DNA from: Simmondsia chinensis | Taxonomy: Eukaryota; Streptophyta; Magnoliopsida; Caryophyllales; Simmondsiaceae | Assembly (NCBI GenBank): GCA_018398585.1 | Contig: JAGTTD010000013.1 | Span: forward strand, 32,443,131 to 32,507,130 | Length of the DNA: 64,000 nucleotides | Reading direction: 5' to 3' | Shown: piece after piece, positions 23,524 to 33,572 of the stretch | How positions within the stretch are numbered: position 1 is the first letter of the stretch | Layout: the number at the start of each line of letters is the position of its first letter | Made by a program: the position numbers and the translations under genes | The notes under the pieces: generated by a model | Databases searched by the model: none | Seen by the model: only the letters and a program-made list of their open reading frames with translations | Told to the model about the DNA's origin: nothing

Positions 23524-23611
23524 TTTATATAGAAGTTGTCAGAGTAAAGAAACCTAAGAGGGTACCATTTATATAGGAGTTGTCAGAGTAAAGAAAGCTA
23601 AGAGGGTACCA
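23524..23611 (+). repeat. 44-bp tandem duplication next to a SINE
   Basis: TTTATATAG-AGTTGTCAGAG ... GAGGGTACCA occurs twice, head to tail (about 23524-23567 and 23568-23611). The last 10 bases of each unit equal the 5' tip of the adjacent 5S-SINE. Confidence 0.75.
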
Positions 23612-23832
23612 ACACGCAAGCACCGGATCCCATTAGAATTCCGAAGTTAGGAGTGCTTGGGTGAGAGTAGTACTCAGATAGGTGACCTCCTAGAAAGTCC
23701 TTGTATTGCACTCCTTAGGTTAGGGGTTCTCGGAAATAGCCTCTCTTCAGGGTAGTACCCTAAAAGGGGGAAGGTTGCGTACATCCACCCCTCCGGAAGA
23801 CTCTGCTTAGGCGGGAGCCCTTGGGTTACTTT
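23600..23832 (+). mobile_element. 5S rRNA-headed SINE, mixed subfamily
   Basis: GAGGGTACCAACACGC, then GCACCGGATCCCATTAGAA, A box GAAGTTAGGAGTGCTTGGG, C box GGTGACCTCCTAGAAAGTCC, then TTGTATTGCACTCCTTAGG (5S 3' end) and the body. The 3' tail is truncated. Confidence 0.85.
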
Positions 23833-23847
23833 ATTTAATGCCAATTG

Positions 23848-24140
23848 TGTCAAAGAACCATCTTTCCCAAAAGCTTAAGCTGATAGGTGAAGGCCTTGGA
23901 ATGGTTTTATACTCTAATGTGCCCCCTCACACGAATGTTAATTGGGTTTAAAGCATGGACAGTGCACAAACCCACCTCATATCTTACGCCTAATTTGTTT
24001 TAATATTGAAAGTGGGGGCTGTTAAGATTTGAATTCATGACCTCTTGGTCAACAAAACTCTAACACCATGTCAAAGAATCATCTTTTCCAAAAGTTTAAG
24101 CTGATGGGTGAAAGCTCATGAATGATTTTATACTATAACA
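23848..24140 (-). mobile_element. SMART-type LTR element, near full length (293 bp)
   Basis: Terminal repeats TGTCAAAGAACCATC ... ACTCTAA and GTCAAAGAATCATC ... ACTATAACA enclose GGGGGCTGTTAAGATTTGAA and the PBS-complement region. Flanks AATTG/AATTA agree at 4 of 5. Same length as the copy at 32943-33236. Confidence 0.7.
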
Positions 24141-24141
24141 A

Positions 24142-24480
24142 ATTAGTTTGAGGATGGAGCTCCACTTGAGCTTATTTTTTGGACCTCATATACTCTAACT
24201 CCGTGGATCGGGGTTAAAGCTTTGGTGAAATTTAACAGCAACTTCGGTGCAGAAGGGTGGTTGCTAACAGATGTTGAGAATTCCACATGTGAGCTAATAA
24301 GAATATTATATAGGAGTTGTCAGAGTGAAAAGATCGATATATAAGTCTAGTGGGTTACTTCACTTTATGCTAATTGGTTTTATGATGGAACCCAACTGGG
24401 GTTTATATGTGAATCTCTTGTTTGTTAACTCCGTGGGCGGGACCCAAAGCCTCGATGAAATTTAACAACGGAGCTGGTCT
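24142..24480 (+). repeat. Dispersed repeat T, partly duplicated copy
   Basis: The tail (TCATATACTCTAACTCCGTG ... GAAATTTAACAGC) occurs at 24150-24240 and again at 24400-24475, suggesting a small terminal-repeat element. Confidence 0.5.
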
Positions 24481-24559
24481 CGAGATTTTAAGGGTTTGAA
24501 AAATAAGTTAAATTGATGGGTTTATTTTTGTTTAAGTTAGTCTAAGTACATCTCAACTA

Positions 24560-24892
24560 TGGAGACTAGTGAAGCTCAAGTTCGTATGCTCACGAGTCTA
24601 ATTGAGGTTATCTTGATACAATATACCAATCTAAATAGGCCCAGTCAAGCCAAAATTGAGCTTAAAAGAGCCAAGCTTAAAGCTAACCGAGCCTAAGTCG
24701 AGCTTATATGAGCATAATGAGGTGAGTTTAGCTTGAACCTTGCCGAGCTTTGAAGCCAAACTGGAGCCCAAGACGATGGGTTTCCAAACTCGACGAGCTT
24801 GAAGTCAAGCCCACGCTGAACTAAATGTTAACAAATCAAGTCTCGAGCCTAATAAACTCGGTCTCAACTCAATTCATTAACACCCGTAATCC
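24560..24892. mobile_element. GAGCTC-rich hAT-like element
   Basis: Repeating CGAGCTT/GAGCCT motifs, ending CATTAACACCCGTAAT. Confidence 0.5.
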
Positions 24893-25084
24893 GAATAAAT
24901 TATTAGCCTATAAAATAACATGACTTCAGCAATATATAAATCGGCGACTTCCACCTTTCGAATTTAAGAGCACTTTTGCCAGTTAGTGTGATTAGGGACT
25001 TAAAAGGGAGATGGGGTGTCCCAAGATAGGACCACCCTCTAGGTTGGAGGATGTATATATAGAGTGGTCCTAGGTAAGCAAATA

Positions 25085-25262
25085 TTGAACAGTATCTGCT
25101 ACGAACTTCACATGTGAGTCTAGTAATATACAGTTAAATATCAAAATTTGAGGAAAGAAAGAAGAGTTCAACATACAAGTCTAGAGGGTTACTCTGCATG
25201 AAATGTTATGTGAATTTATACGTGGATCTCATATATGACAACTATGTGGGTCAGATGTCGGT
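25085..25262 (+). repeat. Dispersed repeat T
   Basis: CACATGTGAGTCTAGTAA ... CAAGTCTAGAGGGTTACTCT ... GTGGATCTCATATATGACAA. Confidence 0.5.
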
Positions 25263-25429
25263 ACCAGTAGCTAGACTGACAGTCCTTGTGGGCAGCAATG
25301 CATGTCATGGGGGTGTGACTTTAAGTTATTGACAACAACCACTCTTGTTCAACCACTATCAATGTCATCACCCATCATTTTGTTTGTTTGAATTTTTTGG
25401 GGCACAGAAATATAGCACAACAAATTCTT

Positions 25430-25574
25430 GGGCTGTCAACCCTAAAAGGTTGGGTTCTCAAAAACAGCCTCTCGGCAGGGTTACACCCTGAAGGGGTGAG
25501 GCTGCGTACATCCACTCTCCCAGACCCAGCTTATGCGTGAGCCCTTGAAGCACTGGGTCTATTGTTGTTGGTGG
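25430..25574 (+). mobile_element. Au-like SINE body, subfamily 2, no 5S head
   Basis: CAACCCTAAAAGGTTGGG, CAGCCTCTCGGCAGGGTTAC and GCACTGGGTCTATTGTTG. Confidence 0.8.
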
Positions 25575-25839
25575 TGCTCTTATGAGAAGATGAGAGCATG
25601 AAAGGGGCGAATCTCGACCTTCCATTGTAATAGACAACCAAGATTTACTGAACACTAAAAAAAAAAAGGCCCATAACCTTTTATGGCGCAGAAAGAAAGA
25701 AGGGGTAAGGGGGGGAGGGGAAATTATTATTATTATTTTTTTTCAATAGTCAACAAATCTTAACCATCCATTATAATGAAGGATCAGTATTCACCCCTCT
25801 CACGCTTTCACTCTCTCATATGAATGTCACCCTATATAT

Positions 25840-26100
25840 ATATGATGATTCTTATGAGAGAGTAAGAGATGATAGAAGTAAATTATAACCATTAGATCTA
25901 AATCAAAGACGCAAATTTCAAAGTTACTTTTATATCTTTCATTTGAGTCAATGACCTTTTTTTCTTTTTTGATAATCATCAGTAGAACAGTAGTACATAC
26001 CGGGTCTCGAAGAGTCAATGACCTATATTTTCTTGATTTAGATCAAATGGTTATAATTTACCTCTCTCATTTTTCACCCTCTCGTCAGAGTTTCTTATGT
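25840..26100. mobile_element. MITE with inverted repeats, interrupted
   Basis: GAAGTAAATTATAACCATTAG on the left is complementary to the ATGGTTATAATTTACCTCTC side on the right. A 55-bp retroposed fragment splits it at 25957-26011. Confidence 0.65.
25957..26011 (-). mobile_element. 55-bp LINE/SINE tail insertion with perfect 12-bp target duplication
   Basis: The plus strand begins with a T-rich run and GATAATCATCAGTAGAACAG and ends CCGGGTCTCGA. GAGTCAATGACC stands on both sides (25945-25956, 26012-26023). This is the hallmark of target-primed reverse transcription of a severely 5'-truncated copy. Confidence 0.75.
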
Positions 26101-26353
26101 GTATATTAAAAGCGAGGATGGCATTAGGAGGCACCTCTTATTAAAGGAATTCCTAAGACATCAGCACAAAGAATAAAATGGAAATATCTCTACATGGGGA
26201 CTCCCCAAGGATAATATCAAACACCCCATATGCCCAGTACTGGCTACCTAGGGCCGGTCCTGATATTCTCGAGGTCTAAAGCAAAATTTTCAAAATGGAC
26301 TCTTCATATATAATAACGTTTCTTTTAAAACTCATTAATACCAACAATTGTTA

Positions 26354-26620
26354 CTTTAAAAACAGTGGCCTCTGGGGGGCTTGAAAATTCGAGAGCCCCA
26401 AGCGGGTGCTTGGATTGCTTGGGGTTATGTTCGGCCTTGTTGCTGCCCAATCGGCTACTTTGTTTGCTTCTCTATAACAACGGTGGAAAGAAACTAGGAT
26501 GAAATGAGACGAAATCATTTTGATATCCTCCACAATAGTGACGACTGCTGTTGGAACATAATAAGTGCCACAGATAACCTTGATCTCAACTTCGTTATCT
26601 CCTTCAAGAATTATTCTCGA
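26354..26620 (-). pseudogene. RNase H-like (RVT_3 type) domain fragment
   Basis: The minus strand translates to an ILEGDNEVEIK stretch, a VEDI-KMISSHF segment and HRCYREANKVADWAA, the pattern of the RNase H-like domain at the C-terminus of plant LINE polyproteins and of captured single-domain relatives. The frame stops at 26351. No N-terminal half or reverse transcriptase is nearby, so I read it as a retrotransposon relic. It could also be a stray exon of a domesticated RNase H gene. Confidence 0.6.
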
Positions 26621-27480
26621 GATTTCCAGAAATTTAAAATATAAAAGGAAATCAGTAATTTTCTCTTTTGAAAATTTAGATATATGTTGTGCTACGTCTC
26701 GAATTTAGTTCTGATTTTGAAGTGCAGATTTGTGTATTCTTATATCTATAGTAAAAGTTCTACCACCATCATGGTTTTACCTTTATTTCAGGGTTTTTCA
26801 CGTAAATCTCTGTGTTACTGTTTCTTTTTCTCTCTTATGTTGTCTTTTTCATTCAGATATGACTCTTTCTCTCTTATGTTGTCTTTTTCATTCAGATATG
26901 ACTTTAATATCTAAATCGAACTCAGTTCTTCCCTTTCAAGAACCAAAAGGTCTAACATGTCCAAATAGTTGACTACCACTTAACATACTTTAGCTACAAA
27001 TGGGTCAAATATAATTATTGACACTGATAACATTTGATTATCATTTAACATAACTTAATTATACTAAATAAAAGTTGTTTCACTTTATAATAATTAAATT
27101 TATAGTCTAAAATGAGATTAATTAGTGTAACAATTAAAAATTTTCACCCTTCAGCATAAGATTTTAGGTCTGAAAATAAGAAATACCGAGATAAATGAAC
27201 CAACATCTGAACCCCAAAAGTTTAGACAACCTTTTAATTGTTGCAAACTTAAAATTACAAAAAAATAATAATGAAAAGGAAAATTTTATTTTCTCATAAT
27301 TATTAAATTGCAAAAACTTGAGTATTGGGCCGGTCAACGTTAGGAAAAGCCCAACCTCTTGTTAGAGAATTTGAAATGGGCCCCTTTAGCCCATCTATGA
27401 TGGTCTAGGCTCATGTATATTTATTATATAGATTTTTAACTAAAAATCACATAAATTATAATTTTTTAAGTAAGGAGAAG
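26621..27480. other. AT-rich spacer with a short tandem duplication
   Basis: A 43-bp unit (TCTCTTATGTTGTCTTTTTC ... AGATATGACT) is tandemly duplicated near 26830-26902. Otherwise nothing is recognised. Confidence 0.5.
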
Positions 27481-27486
27481 CAGCAT

Positions 27487-27708
27487 TCTCAGTACCCAAG
27501 GGCTCTCATCTAAGCAAGGTCTGGGGTGGATGTGCACAGCCTTCCCCTTTCAGGGTACCCTGAAGGGAGGCTGTTTCCGAATACCCACAACCTGAGGGGT
27601 GTAACACGAGGATTTCCCAGGAGGTCACCCATATTGGTACTACTCTCGCTCAAGCACGCCTAACTCCGGAGATGGAATCTGGTGCTTACATGTTGGTACC
27701 CTCTTAGG
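27487..27708 (-). mobile_element. 5S rRNA-headed SINE, minus strand
   Basis: Body GGTCTGGGGTGGATGTGCAC, C box complement CAGGAGGTCACCCATATTGG, A-box side GCACGCCTAACTCCGGAG, 5' tip complement TTGGTACCCTCTTA. Confidence 0.85.
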
Positions 27709-27714
27709 TATAAC

Positions 27715-28080
27715 TTTTTAAGTATGCTTTAAAAAACCATTTGTATTTTCTAACTTTTTAATATCGGATCTAAAATTTTCAAAATTTTTCAATGTTATCC
27801 CCTAATGTATGCCGTTAACATTTGGTATATAAAAAAGCTATTTTTTAAAAAATACAAAAAAAAAATTTTCTAAATATTTAAAAAAATTTAGATATTTAAG
27901 TTATTTTTTTATATATTTAAAATTATTTTAAATCTTAATTTTTTTCAGAATGTCATGTCAGCAAAAACTAACAAATGTTAACAGCGCCATATTTGAGGTA
28001 TAACATTGAAAAATTTTAAAAAGTTTAGGTCTGACATTGAAAAATTGGAAAATCTTGATAATTTTATAAAATTACACGTA
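27715..28080. mobile_element. MITE-like inverted repeat
   Basis: TCTAAAATTTTCAAAATTTTT on the left pairs with the AAATTTTAAAAAGTTTAGG region on the right. CCGTTAACATTTG / CAAATGTTAACAG are inverted. Confidence 0.5.
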
Positions 28081-28185
28081 ATATATACATATATATATAT
28101 ATAATATTAGCAAGTAATAAGTATTATCATTAGAATAATAATGTAATTTATAGTAAATAATAATCAAAAGTTTACTAATTGTTTC

Positions 28186-28480
28186 TGACAATAGAGGCTT
28201 GGCTTGTATTACACTCGACTCGAAGTTCACTGAGCTCGGAAACTTCATGCTTGATCTCTACTCGTGATAGGCTTGTGCTCAGCTCGTCTTGGTTGAGTTT
28301 GAACCCAAATCAACAGGTCTTGAATTAAGTTTCCTTTATTTAAGCTCATTTAAGCTTGATCGAGACTCGTCGTGTCTCGAGTTTGGCTCATTTAGACATA
28401 AAGTCGGCTCGTGTATGCATAGTTAAGCTAATAAATTGTTTTGAGATTAGTTCATCTAGGCTCGCTTAAGTTTGTGACCC
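28186..28480. mobile_element. GAGCTC-rich hAT-like element
   Basis: GAGGCTTGGCTTGTATTACA ... TAGGCTCGCTTAAGTTTGTG; a truncated member of the family. Confidence 0.5.
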
Positions 28481-28489
28481 TTTGATGCG

Positions 28490-29020
28490 GTACGAGGATA
28501 ATGTAAAATATCGGATTCGTGAAGATATTTGGATTAGAAGGATTTTAATATATTTATATCTTTTAAATGCTTTATATATTAGTTTATTTTTTGGATTTAT
28601 TGAGTTAAATTAGATTTAGATTATTTAAGATTATCTTTATTTGAGTTAGATTTTGATTTTACTTCAGTTTATTATTTGTATTTTAATTACTATTGTTTAG
28701 TTTTCCTATCTCTATAAATATGGACCTTACATTATTGTAAAAGGAACTTCTTCCTTATTATTCAATAAAATAAGACTTGAGGGTTTGTTATTTTTCCGAG
28801 TTTAGGGATTTTTTCGGTGGATTCCGAATACTTTTGTTCCAGCGAAATCCGAGCAAACACCCATTCGTGTGTTTGACGAACTTAAACAACCTGAAATCCA
28901 CTTCATCCTACGTCACCCTTAACTTCACTAGACTTTGGCACTTACAAGCTGACTCGTCTCATTTACACTCTCTACTTCCGAGATGTTTCGTCATGATTCA
29001 TATTTAAAGATTCTAACAAC
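28490..29020 (+). mobile_element. LTR-like segment
   Basis: Starts TGATGCGGTACG, has CTATAAATATGG near 28712 and a poly(A) signal-like AATAAAATAAG near 28763, and ends near CTAACA. No 5-bp duplication was found, so borders are tentative. Confidence 0.4.
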
Positions 29021-29251
29021 TTTTTACGATAATCTAGTTCTTTAATAACCATCAAATTTATTTTGAAAGAGATCAAATATCAATCGAGGTAGTAGAAAAC
29101 GAAAACTTCATTCTAACAACACGTTCTTAGCATTTTTGTCACCATGATCAATTTAAAACTTGTCGATACTCCATGATGTTAAAATAAGATTCTTCATAGA
29201 ATTACATATAAATCGATTAATTTAGTGCGTATATTTGTCTACAATCTACCA

Positions 29252-29495
29252 AAGAGGGCACCAACACGCCGGTGATCCCATTAGAACTCCGAAGTTAAGC
29301 GTGCTTAGGTGATAGTAGTACCAGGATGGCTAACCTCCTGGGAAGTCCTCACCCTCAGGTTGGGGGCACTAGGAAACAGCCTCTCTTCAGGTTAATACCC
29401 TGAAAAGGGAAGGCTGCGTACATCTGCCCCCCCAGACCCTGCGTAGGCGGGAGCCCTTGAGGCACTGGGTATATTCCTCCTTTTTATTTTTCTAC
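29252..29495 (+). mobile_element. 5S rRNA-headed SINE, subfamily 1, with target duplication
   Basis: Head ACCAAAGAGGGCACCAACAC, A box GAAGTTAAGCGTGCTTAGG, C box TAACCTCCTGGGAAGTCCTC, body to GCACTGGGTATATTCCTCC. Flanks TCTACAATCT and TCTACAGTCT match at 9 of 10. Confidence 0.85.
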
Positions 29496-29784
29496 AGTCT
29501 GAATAATTTCGTATTTTCAATACACGTCTGACTTCTATTAATTTTTATTTTACTATATCATAAACCTAATCTTTGAATGATTGTACATTAAAGTTTGATA
29601 TTTTTTTAAAAATGAGTCCTTTAAAAATTGTTTTTCTTTTTTTTCTTTTTTTTTTTTAATTGTACAATTCTGAAGAATAATATTCTAAGTTTGAACTAAT
29701 GTTTGTTAGTTCAATTATGAACGCCAGAATGATGAAAAAATAGTACGACTAATTAATCCTACGTTTACTAAATTTACATATTTA

Positions 29785-30153
29785 ATTTTATGGCTATTTA
29801 TAGTAAGGTTTCTGTAGTTTGCTTATTGTATCAATTTAATCTCTGTACTTTTAATTGTGTTAATTTATTTTTGTACAGTTTTATGTTGTGTTAATTTGGT
29901 TCTTAGAGTAAATATTTATGTTAAGTTTCTAGGCCATGAGTATCGCTAAATTGAGTCAATGAGTGGATTTGTAGTGGGTTACTTGCATCTAACATGGCTG
30001 TGCCATTAAAAATTACATCAATAACTTAACTTGTATGTGACCAAATGACTCAATTTGCACAATATAAAATATAGAGGGACTAAATTGAAATAATTAAAAG
30101 TAAAATAATTAAATTGACATAATAAAAAAGTACAGGGACTTTAATGTAAGGAA
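29785..30153. mobile_element. MITE family M1, copy 2
   Basis: TATTGTATCAATTTAATCTC ... GTACAGGGACTTTAATGTAA, with the interior and ends of the copy at 17905-18297. Confidence 0.6.
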
Positions 30154-30159
30154 CCCTTA

Positions 30160-30306
30160 ATTGTATATATAGTTATTAATATAATATACTAGATTGATAT
30201 ACTTAGGATATTCCCTAATTTTTTGTAATATTATTTAGAGACTATGTTATAATTTCTCTTATTTTCCTCTTTTTATATAATAATACGCAGCAACCTTATT
30301 CGACAT
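30160..30306 (+). repeat. Partial LTR ('X'), left copy
   Basis: TAGTTATTAATATAATATAC ... TTATATAATAATACGCAGCA, interrupted at GACAT by element 2. The same sequence recurs at about 32015-32252. Confidence 0.6.
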
Positions 30307-31073
30307 TGTTGTGAATTCGGGCCCTAAATCATACCCGAACTCAACTCAAAAACAGGATCTTGTCCAAGCACTAAGCATCGAAAAGCCCACAAACGAAACA
30401 ATGTGGAAATTAAACCAGAAACAACGAAAAATGACAAAGAACACGCGATATACGTGGTTCGGCACCTCAGCGAGGTCCTAGTCCACGGGCCTCCGTTTTC
30501 AGAGGAGTCAAATCCACTATCAGTAATTAGAGTTACAAACACAGACCGAGCATCAAATCTAAAACGAAAAACCAATACAGAGATTAAAGCAAGAAAACGA
30601 GAAAGAACAAGATGAAAGCCATCACCGAGCGAATACGGGCGAAGAACAGCCTTGGGACTCAAACCCTAGCCGGAATCGCCAAGAAGACCTTGTTTGGGAT
30701 GACGCATCGCCTTGAACCGAGCATCCCGAGCTCCAAGGTTCACCACCGTCTTCTTCTCCTTAATCTTCAGCCTCCTACCTCGGACTTCACGCATACTCTC
30801 TCTCTCCTCGACCTTTCTCACACTAGAAACGCCGTCTTTCTCCTCCGTTTCTCCTTTCTCTCCTCTGCGTTTTCGTTCAAGAAACCCCAAAATGGGTTTC
30901 ACCATCTTTGCTTTCCAATTTGTTCATCTGTGTAAAAGTGCCTTTTTTGCTTCCTTCTTCCTTTTAACCCTAAGAGAGAGAGGGCTTATATATAGCTACA
31001 GTATCACGGTATGTCTAAGGGCTGAGAAATGGACGCGCGGCACAAAATTGATTTAGGGCCCGAATTCACAACA
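30307..31073 (+). repeat. LTR type C, left end of element 2
   Basis: 767 bp with long perfect inverted tips and a pyrimidine-rich leader near 30750-30860. Short frames inside it are LTR by-products. Confidence 0.75.
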
Positions 31074-31620
31074 AGTGGTATCAGAGTAGGGCTCATGACA
31101 CGAGGGTGAGCAGCCGTCTTGGGAGCAGGATCTGTCCGAGTTGGGGGACACTCCTGGGGTGATGGGAGTTTTCTGTGTCCCTGGTGTGTCAAGCGAGTTG
31201 ATCCGCGGATACCTCCCTGCGGGGAGCACTCGTTGGTGGTTGAGTGGCTCGCGTTTCCGGGTGCGGAGGAGGCGCACCATGTTGTTGTGGTGTGGTCAGG
31301 GTTGCTGACCGTGAGACTGGCTTGCTGCGTGAAGATTGGGCCGATCCTTGGGATGAAGCGCAATGACGTGCAAAGAGCTGTGTCAACAAGCGTTGTGAGA
31401 ACGAGGCGTGTACGTGGTGTGCTATGGTGCGTGGAGCTGGCAGGTGGTGCTTTGAGCACGCTGCTTGTCGTTGAGTGTGTGTCGATAGCATGGAAGTGTC
31501 ACGCGGGAGGGGGCGACGATGATGTTGCCCTGTGACCAACCAGGATTGCTAGAGACGCAGGGAAGCGACGATGGGCAATCACCCGCAACGAGGACGTTTG
31601 CGGATTTAGGTGGGGGAGAG

Positions 31621-31866
31621 TGTCACGGGCCGCCTTTGGCTGACACTGTCCCGGGTGCTCAATAAGCAACATATGCCATATAGGGTCTCCGTAGCCTGTC
31701 CGGTACTAACGCATATGTGTTAATTCAGGTACGTCCCGTGGTCTGCCGTGTATTTCGTCTCTTGATGGCGCATGTTGCTGCTTGTTGACCCATGGGAGTA
31801 GGCTTGCCCGGCCCTAGCCTCAAGGGCACGGGTTCCGCACGGGTGATCTGCGCTCAGCCCGTGACA
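31621..31866 (+). repeat. LTR type A, right end of element 2
   Basis: 246 bp, TGTCACGGGC...GCCCGTGACA, by eye about 85% identical to 14155-14401. Confidence 0.85.
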
Positions 31867-32010
31867 GACATAATTACGTCAATAACTTAATTTAAGTTTT
31901 ACCAAATGACTAAATTGATACAATATAAATTATAGAGAGACTAAATAGACACAATTAAAAGTATAAGGACTAAATTGATATAATGAGAAAAGTATGTGGG
32001 CTTTTAGTGT
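31867..32010. mobile_element. MITE family M1, partial copy
   Basis: AATTACGTCAATAACTTAAT ... AGTATAAGGACTAAATTGAT is the second half of the M1 unit and begins directly at the right border of element 2. Confidence 0.6.
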
Positions 32011-32014
32011 AAGG

Positions 32015-32275
32015 TATATAGTTATTAGTATAATATACAAGATTGATAACATAGCCCCTAGACCTTTCTTAAGCGGAAGCCCTTGAGACACTAAGAATGT
32101 TGCTTTATAATATACTAGATCGATATACTTAGGATATTTCCTGATCTTCTGTAATATTCTCTACTTACTCGATTATTTTCTTTATATTTCTCTCTGTATA
32201 TAATAATACATTAGCAACCCTATTGACAGTGCTCTTCATAATAAACCTTACACATGGTATCAGAGCAAAAATCCT
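32015..32275 (+). mobile_element. LTR ('X') with primer-binding site, right copy
   Basis: LTR sequence with TATATAATAATACATTAGC ends CCTTACA at 32252 and is followed by TGGTATCAGAGC at 32255-32266. A SINE tail fragment (AGCGGAAGCCCTTGAGACAC) is embedded at 32056-32105. Confidence 0.65.
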
Positions 32276-32299
32276 AAATCTAATCCTTTCTTGCTCAGT

Positions 32300-32480
32300 C
32301 GTTATATATATTCACATGTGAGTCTAGTAATTAGAATTTCACATTGGAGTTGTGAAAGAAAAGAGGTCACCTTATAAGCCTAATAGGTTACTTCACTTAT
32401 TGTCAATTGGTTTTAGGATAGAACCCCACTTGGATTTATATATGGACCTCGTATATTCCGACTTCTGGTGAAATTTAACA
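32300..32480 (+). repeat. Dispersed repeat T
   Basis: CACATGTGAGTCTAGTAATT ... AGTTGTGAAAGAAAAGAGG ... GGTGAAATTTAACAATAG. Confidence 0.55.
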
Positions 32481-32747
32481 ATAGTAACCAATTATTTAAC
32501 TTATAAAATTTAATGATTTAGTATTAAGTTTTATAAAATTGATTATATTTAATATTTTATTTAGTATATAAATTAAATAAATTTGATAATTCAAAAATGG
32601 AAAAAGTCGTAGAGATTAATTAGTCATAGTTTGGGCTGCTGCGGTACTAATAACTTGCTGACCTTGTCCTTTGACTTGTCGCGATGGCCTGCCCTGACCG
32701 TTGTCCTTTACTCTCTTTTAGTTTATAAAGGAACATAAAAGGAACAT

Positions 32748-32911
32748 ACCCATTGTCTTAAGGGTTTTCATCTATGCAGGGTCTGGGAGGTGAATGTACG
32801 TAACTTTTTCCCTTCGGGGTGTTAACCTGAAGAGGGGCTATTTCCGAGTGCCCCTAACCTGAGGGTGAGGACTTCCCAAGAGATCACCCATCCTGGTACT
32901 ACTCTCTTAGT
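32748..32911 (-). mobile_element. 5S rRNA-headed SINE, minus strand, head truncated
   Basis: Body and linker complement (GAGTGCCCCTAACCTGAGGG), then AGATCACCCATCCTGGTACT (C box and IE complement). It stops inside the 5S head. Confidence 0.8.
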
Positions 32912-32942
32912 TTATCTATACTATATATTAATTTGAAGTTCT

Positions 32943-33236
32943 TGTTAGATTATAAAATTATTTATGAACCTTCATCTATTAATTTAAATTTTTGGGATAG
33001 TTAGTTCCTTGATATGATACCAGAGTAGTATTGACCAATAGGTCACAAATTCGAATCTCAATAGCCCTCACTTTCAATATTAAAAAAATTTAAGTACAAG
33101 GTATGAGGTGGGCATGTGCACTATCCACGCTTCAAACCCCATTGGCATTCGTGTGAAGGGAACATGCTGGATTATAAAACTATTCGTCGGTCTTCACCCA
33201 TTAACTTAAGCTTATGGGACAGTTAGCTTCATGACA
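32943..33236 (+). mobile_element. SMART-type LTR retrotransposon, complete, 294 bp
   Basis: Terminal repeats of about 72 bp (TGTTAGATTATAAAATTATT... and TGCTGGATTATAAAACTATT...) enclose a primer-binding-like TGATACCAGAG next to the left repeat and GTGTGAAGGGAACA (polypurine-like) before the right one. GTTCT flanks both sides (32938-32942, 33237-33241). The size equals the 295-bp class known as SMART/TRIM, the smallest LTR elements; nothing is encoded. It sits about 290 bp upstream of the AAA-ATPase TATA box. Confidence 0.85.
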
Positions 33237-33529
33237 GTTCTCTCTCTTAAAAGTCTTCACTCTCATCCTTGAATTTATAAGCTATTACTTCATCTCTCCC
33301 TTTTTTAAACCTTCACTCTTCTATCTATATCTGTATCTATACAAAAAGTTTAATTTATAATATTTCTCTCAATTTAAATGTACATCCGTTATTATATGGA
33401 CGAACTTTATTTTTTATTTATATTAATAATATAATTCATTAATTATAAACTTGTATTTATTATTATTATTTTACCAAAAAGTCATATTAGTATTTAATAA
33501 TCCCTAATCTTACCAACCCCACCAGGGCT

Positions 33530-33537
33530 TATAAAAG
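33530..33537 (+). promoter_or_regulatory. TATA box of the AAA-ATPase gene
   Basis: TATAAAAG lies 43 bp before the ATG. A start about 30 bp downstream would leave a 5' leader of only some 10 nt and would exclude the out-of-frame ATG at 33548. Confidence 0.55.
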
Positions 33538-33572
33538 GCAAACTTCAATGTCATCCTTATTTGCAGGCAAAA

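Larger units (their letters stand above)
30307..31866 (+). mobile_element. Non-autonomous LTR element 2 with mismatched LTRs
   Basis: The left LTR ('C', 30307-31073, 767 bp) has 23-bp inverted tips starting TGTTGTGAATTC and ending GAATTCACAACA. A primer-binding site TGGTATCAGAG follows (31076-31086), then about 550 bp of non-coding interior and a polypurine tract GGTGGGGGAGAG ending at 31620. The right LTR (31621-31866) is type A, not C. GACAT flanks both ends (30302-30306, 31867-31871). No gag or pol is encoded. Confidence 0.75.

Noticed and set aside
30612..31539. Several frames of 100-150 codons
   Set aside because: All lie within LTR C and the non-coding interior of element 2.
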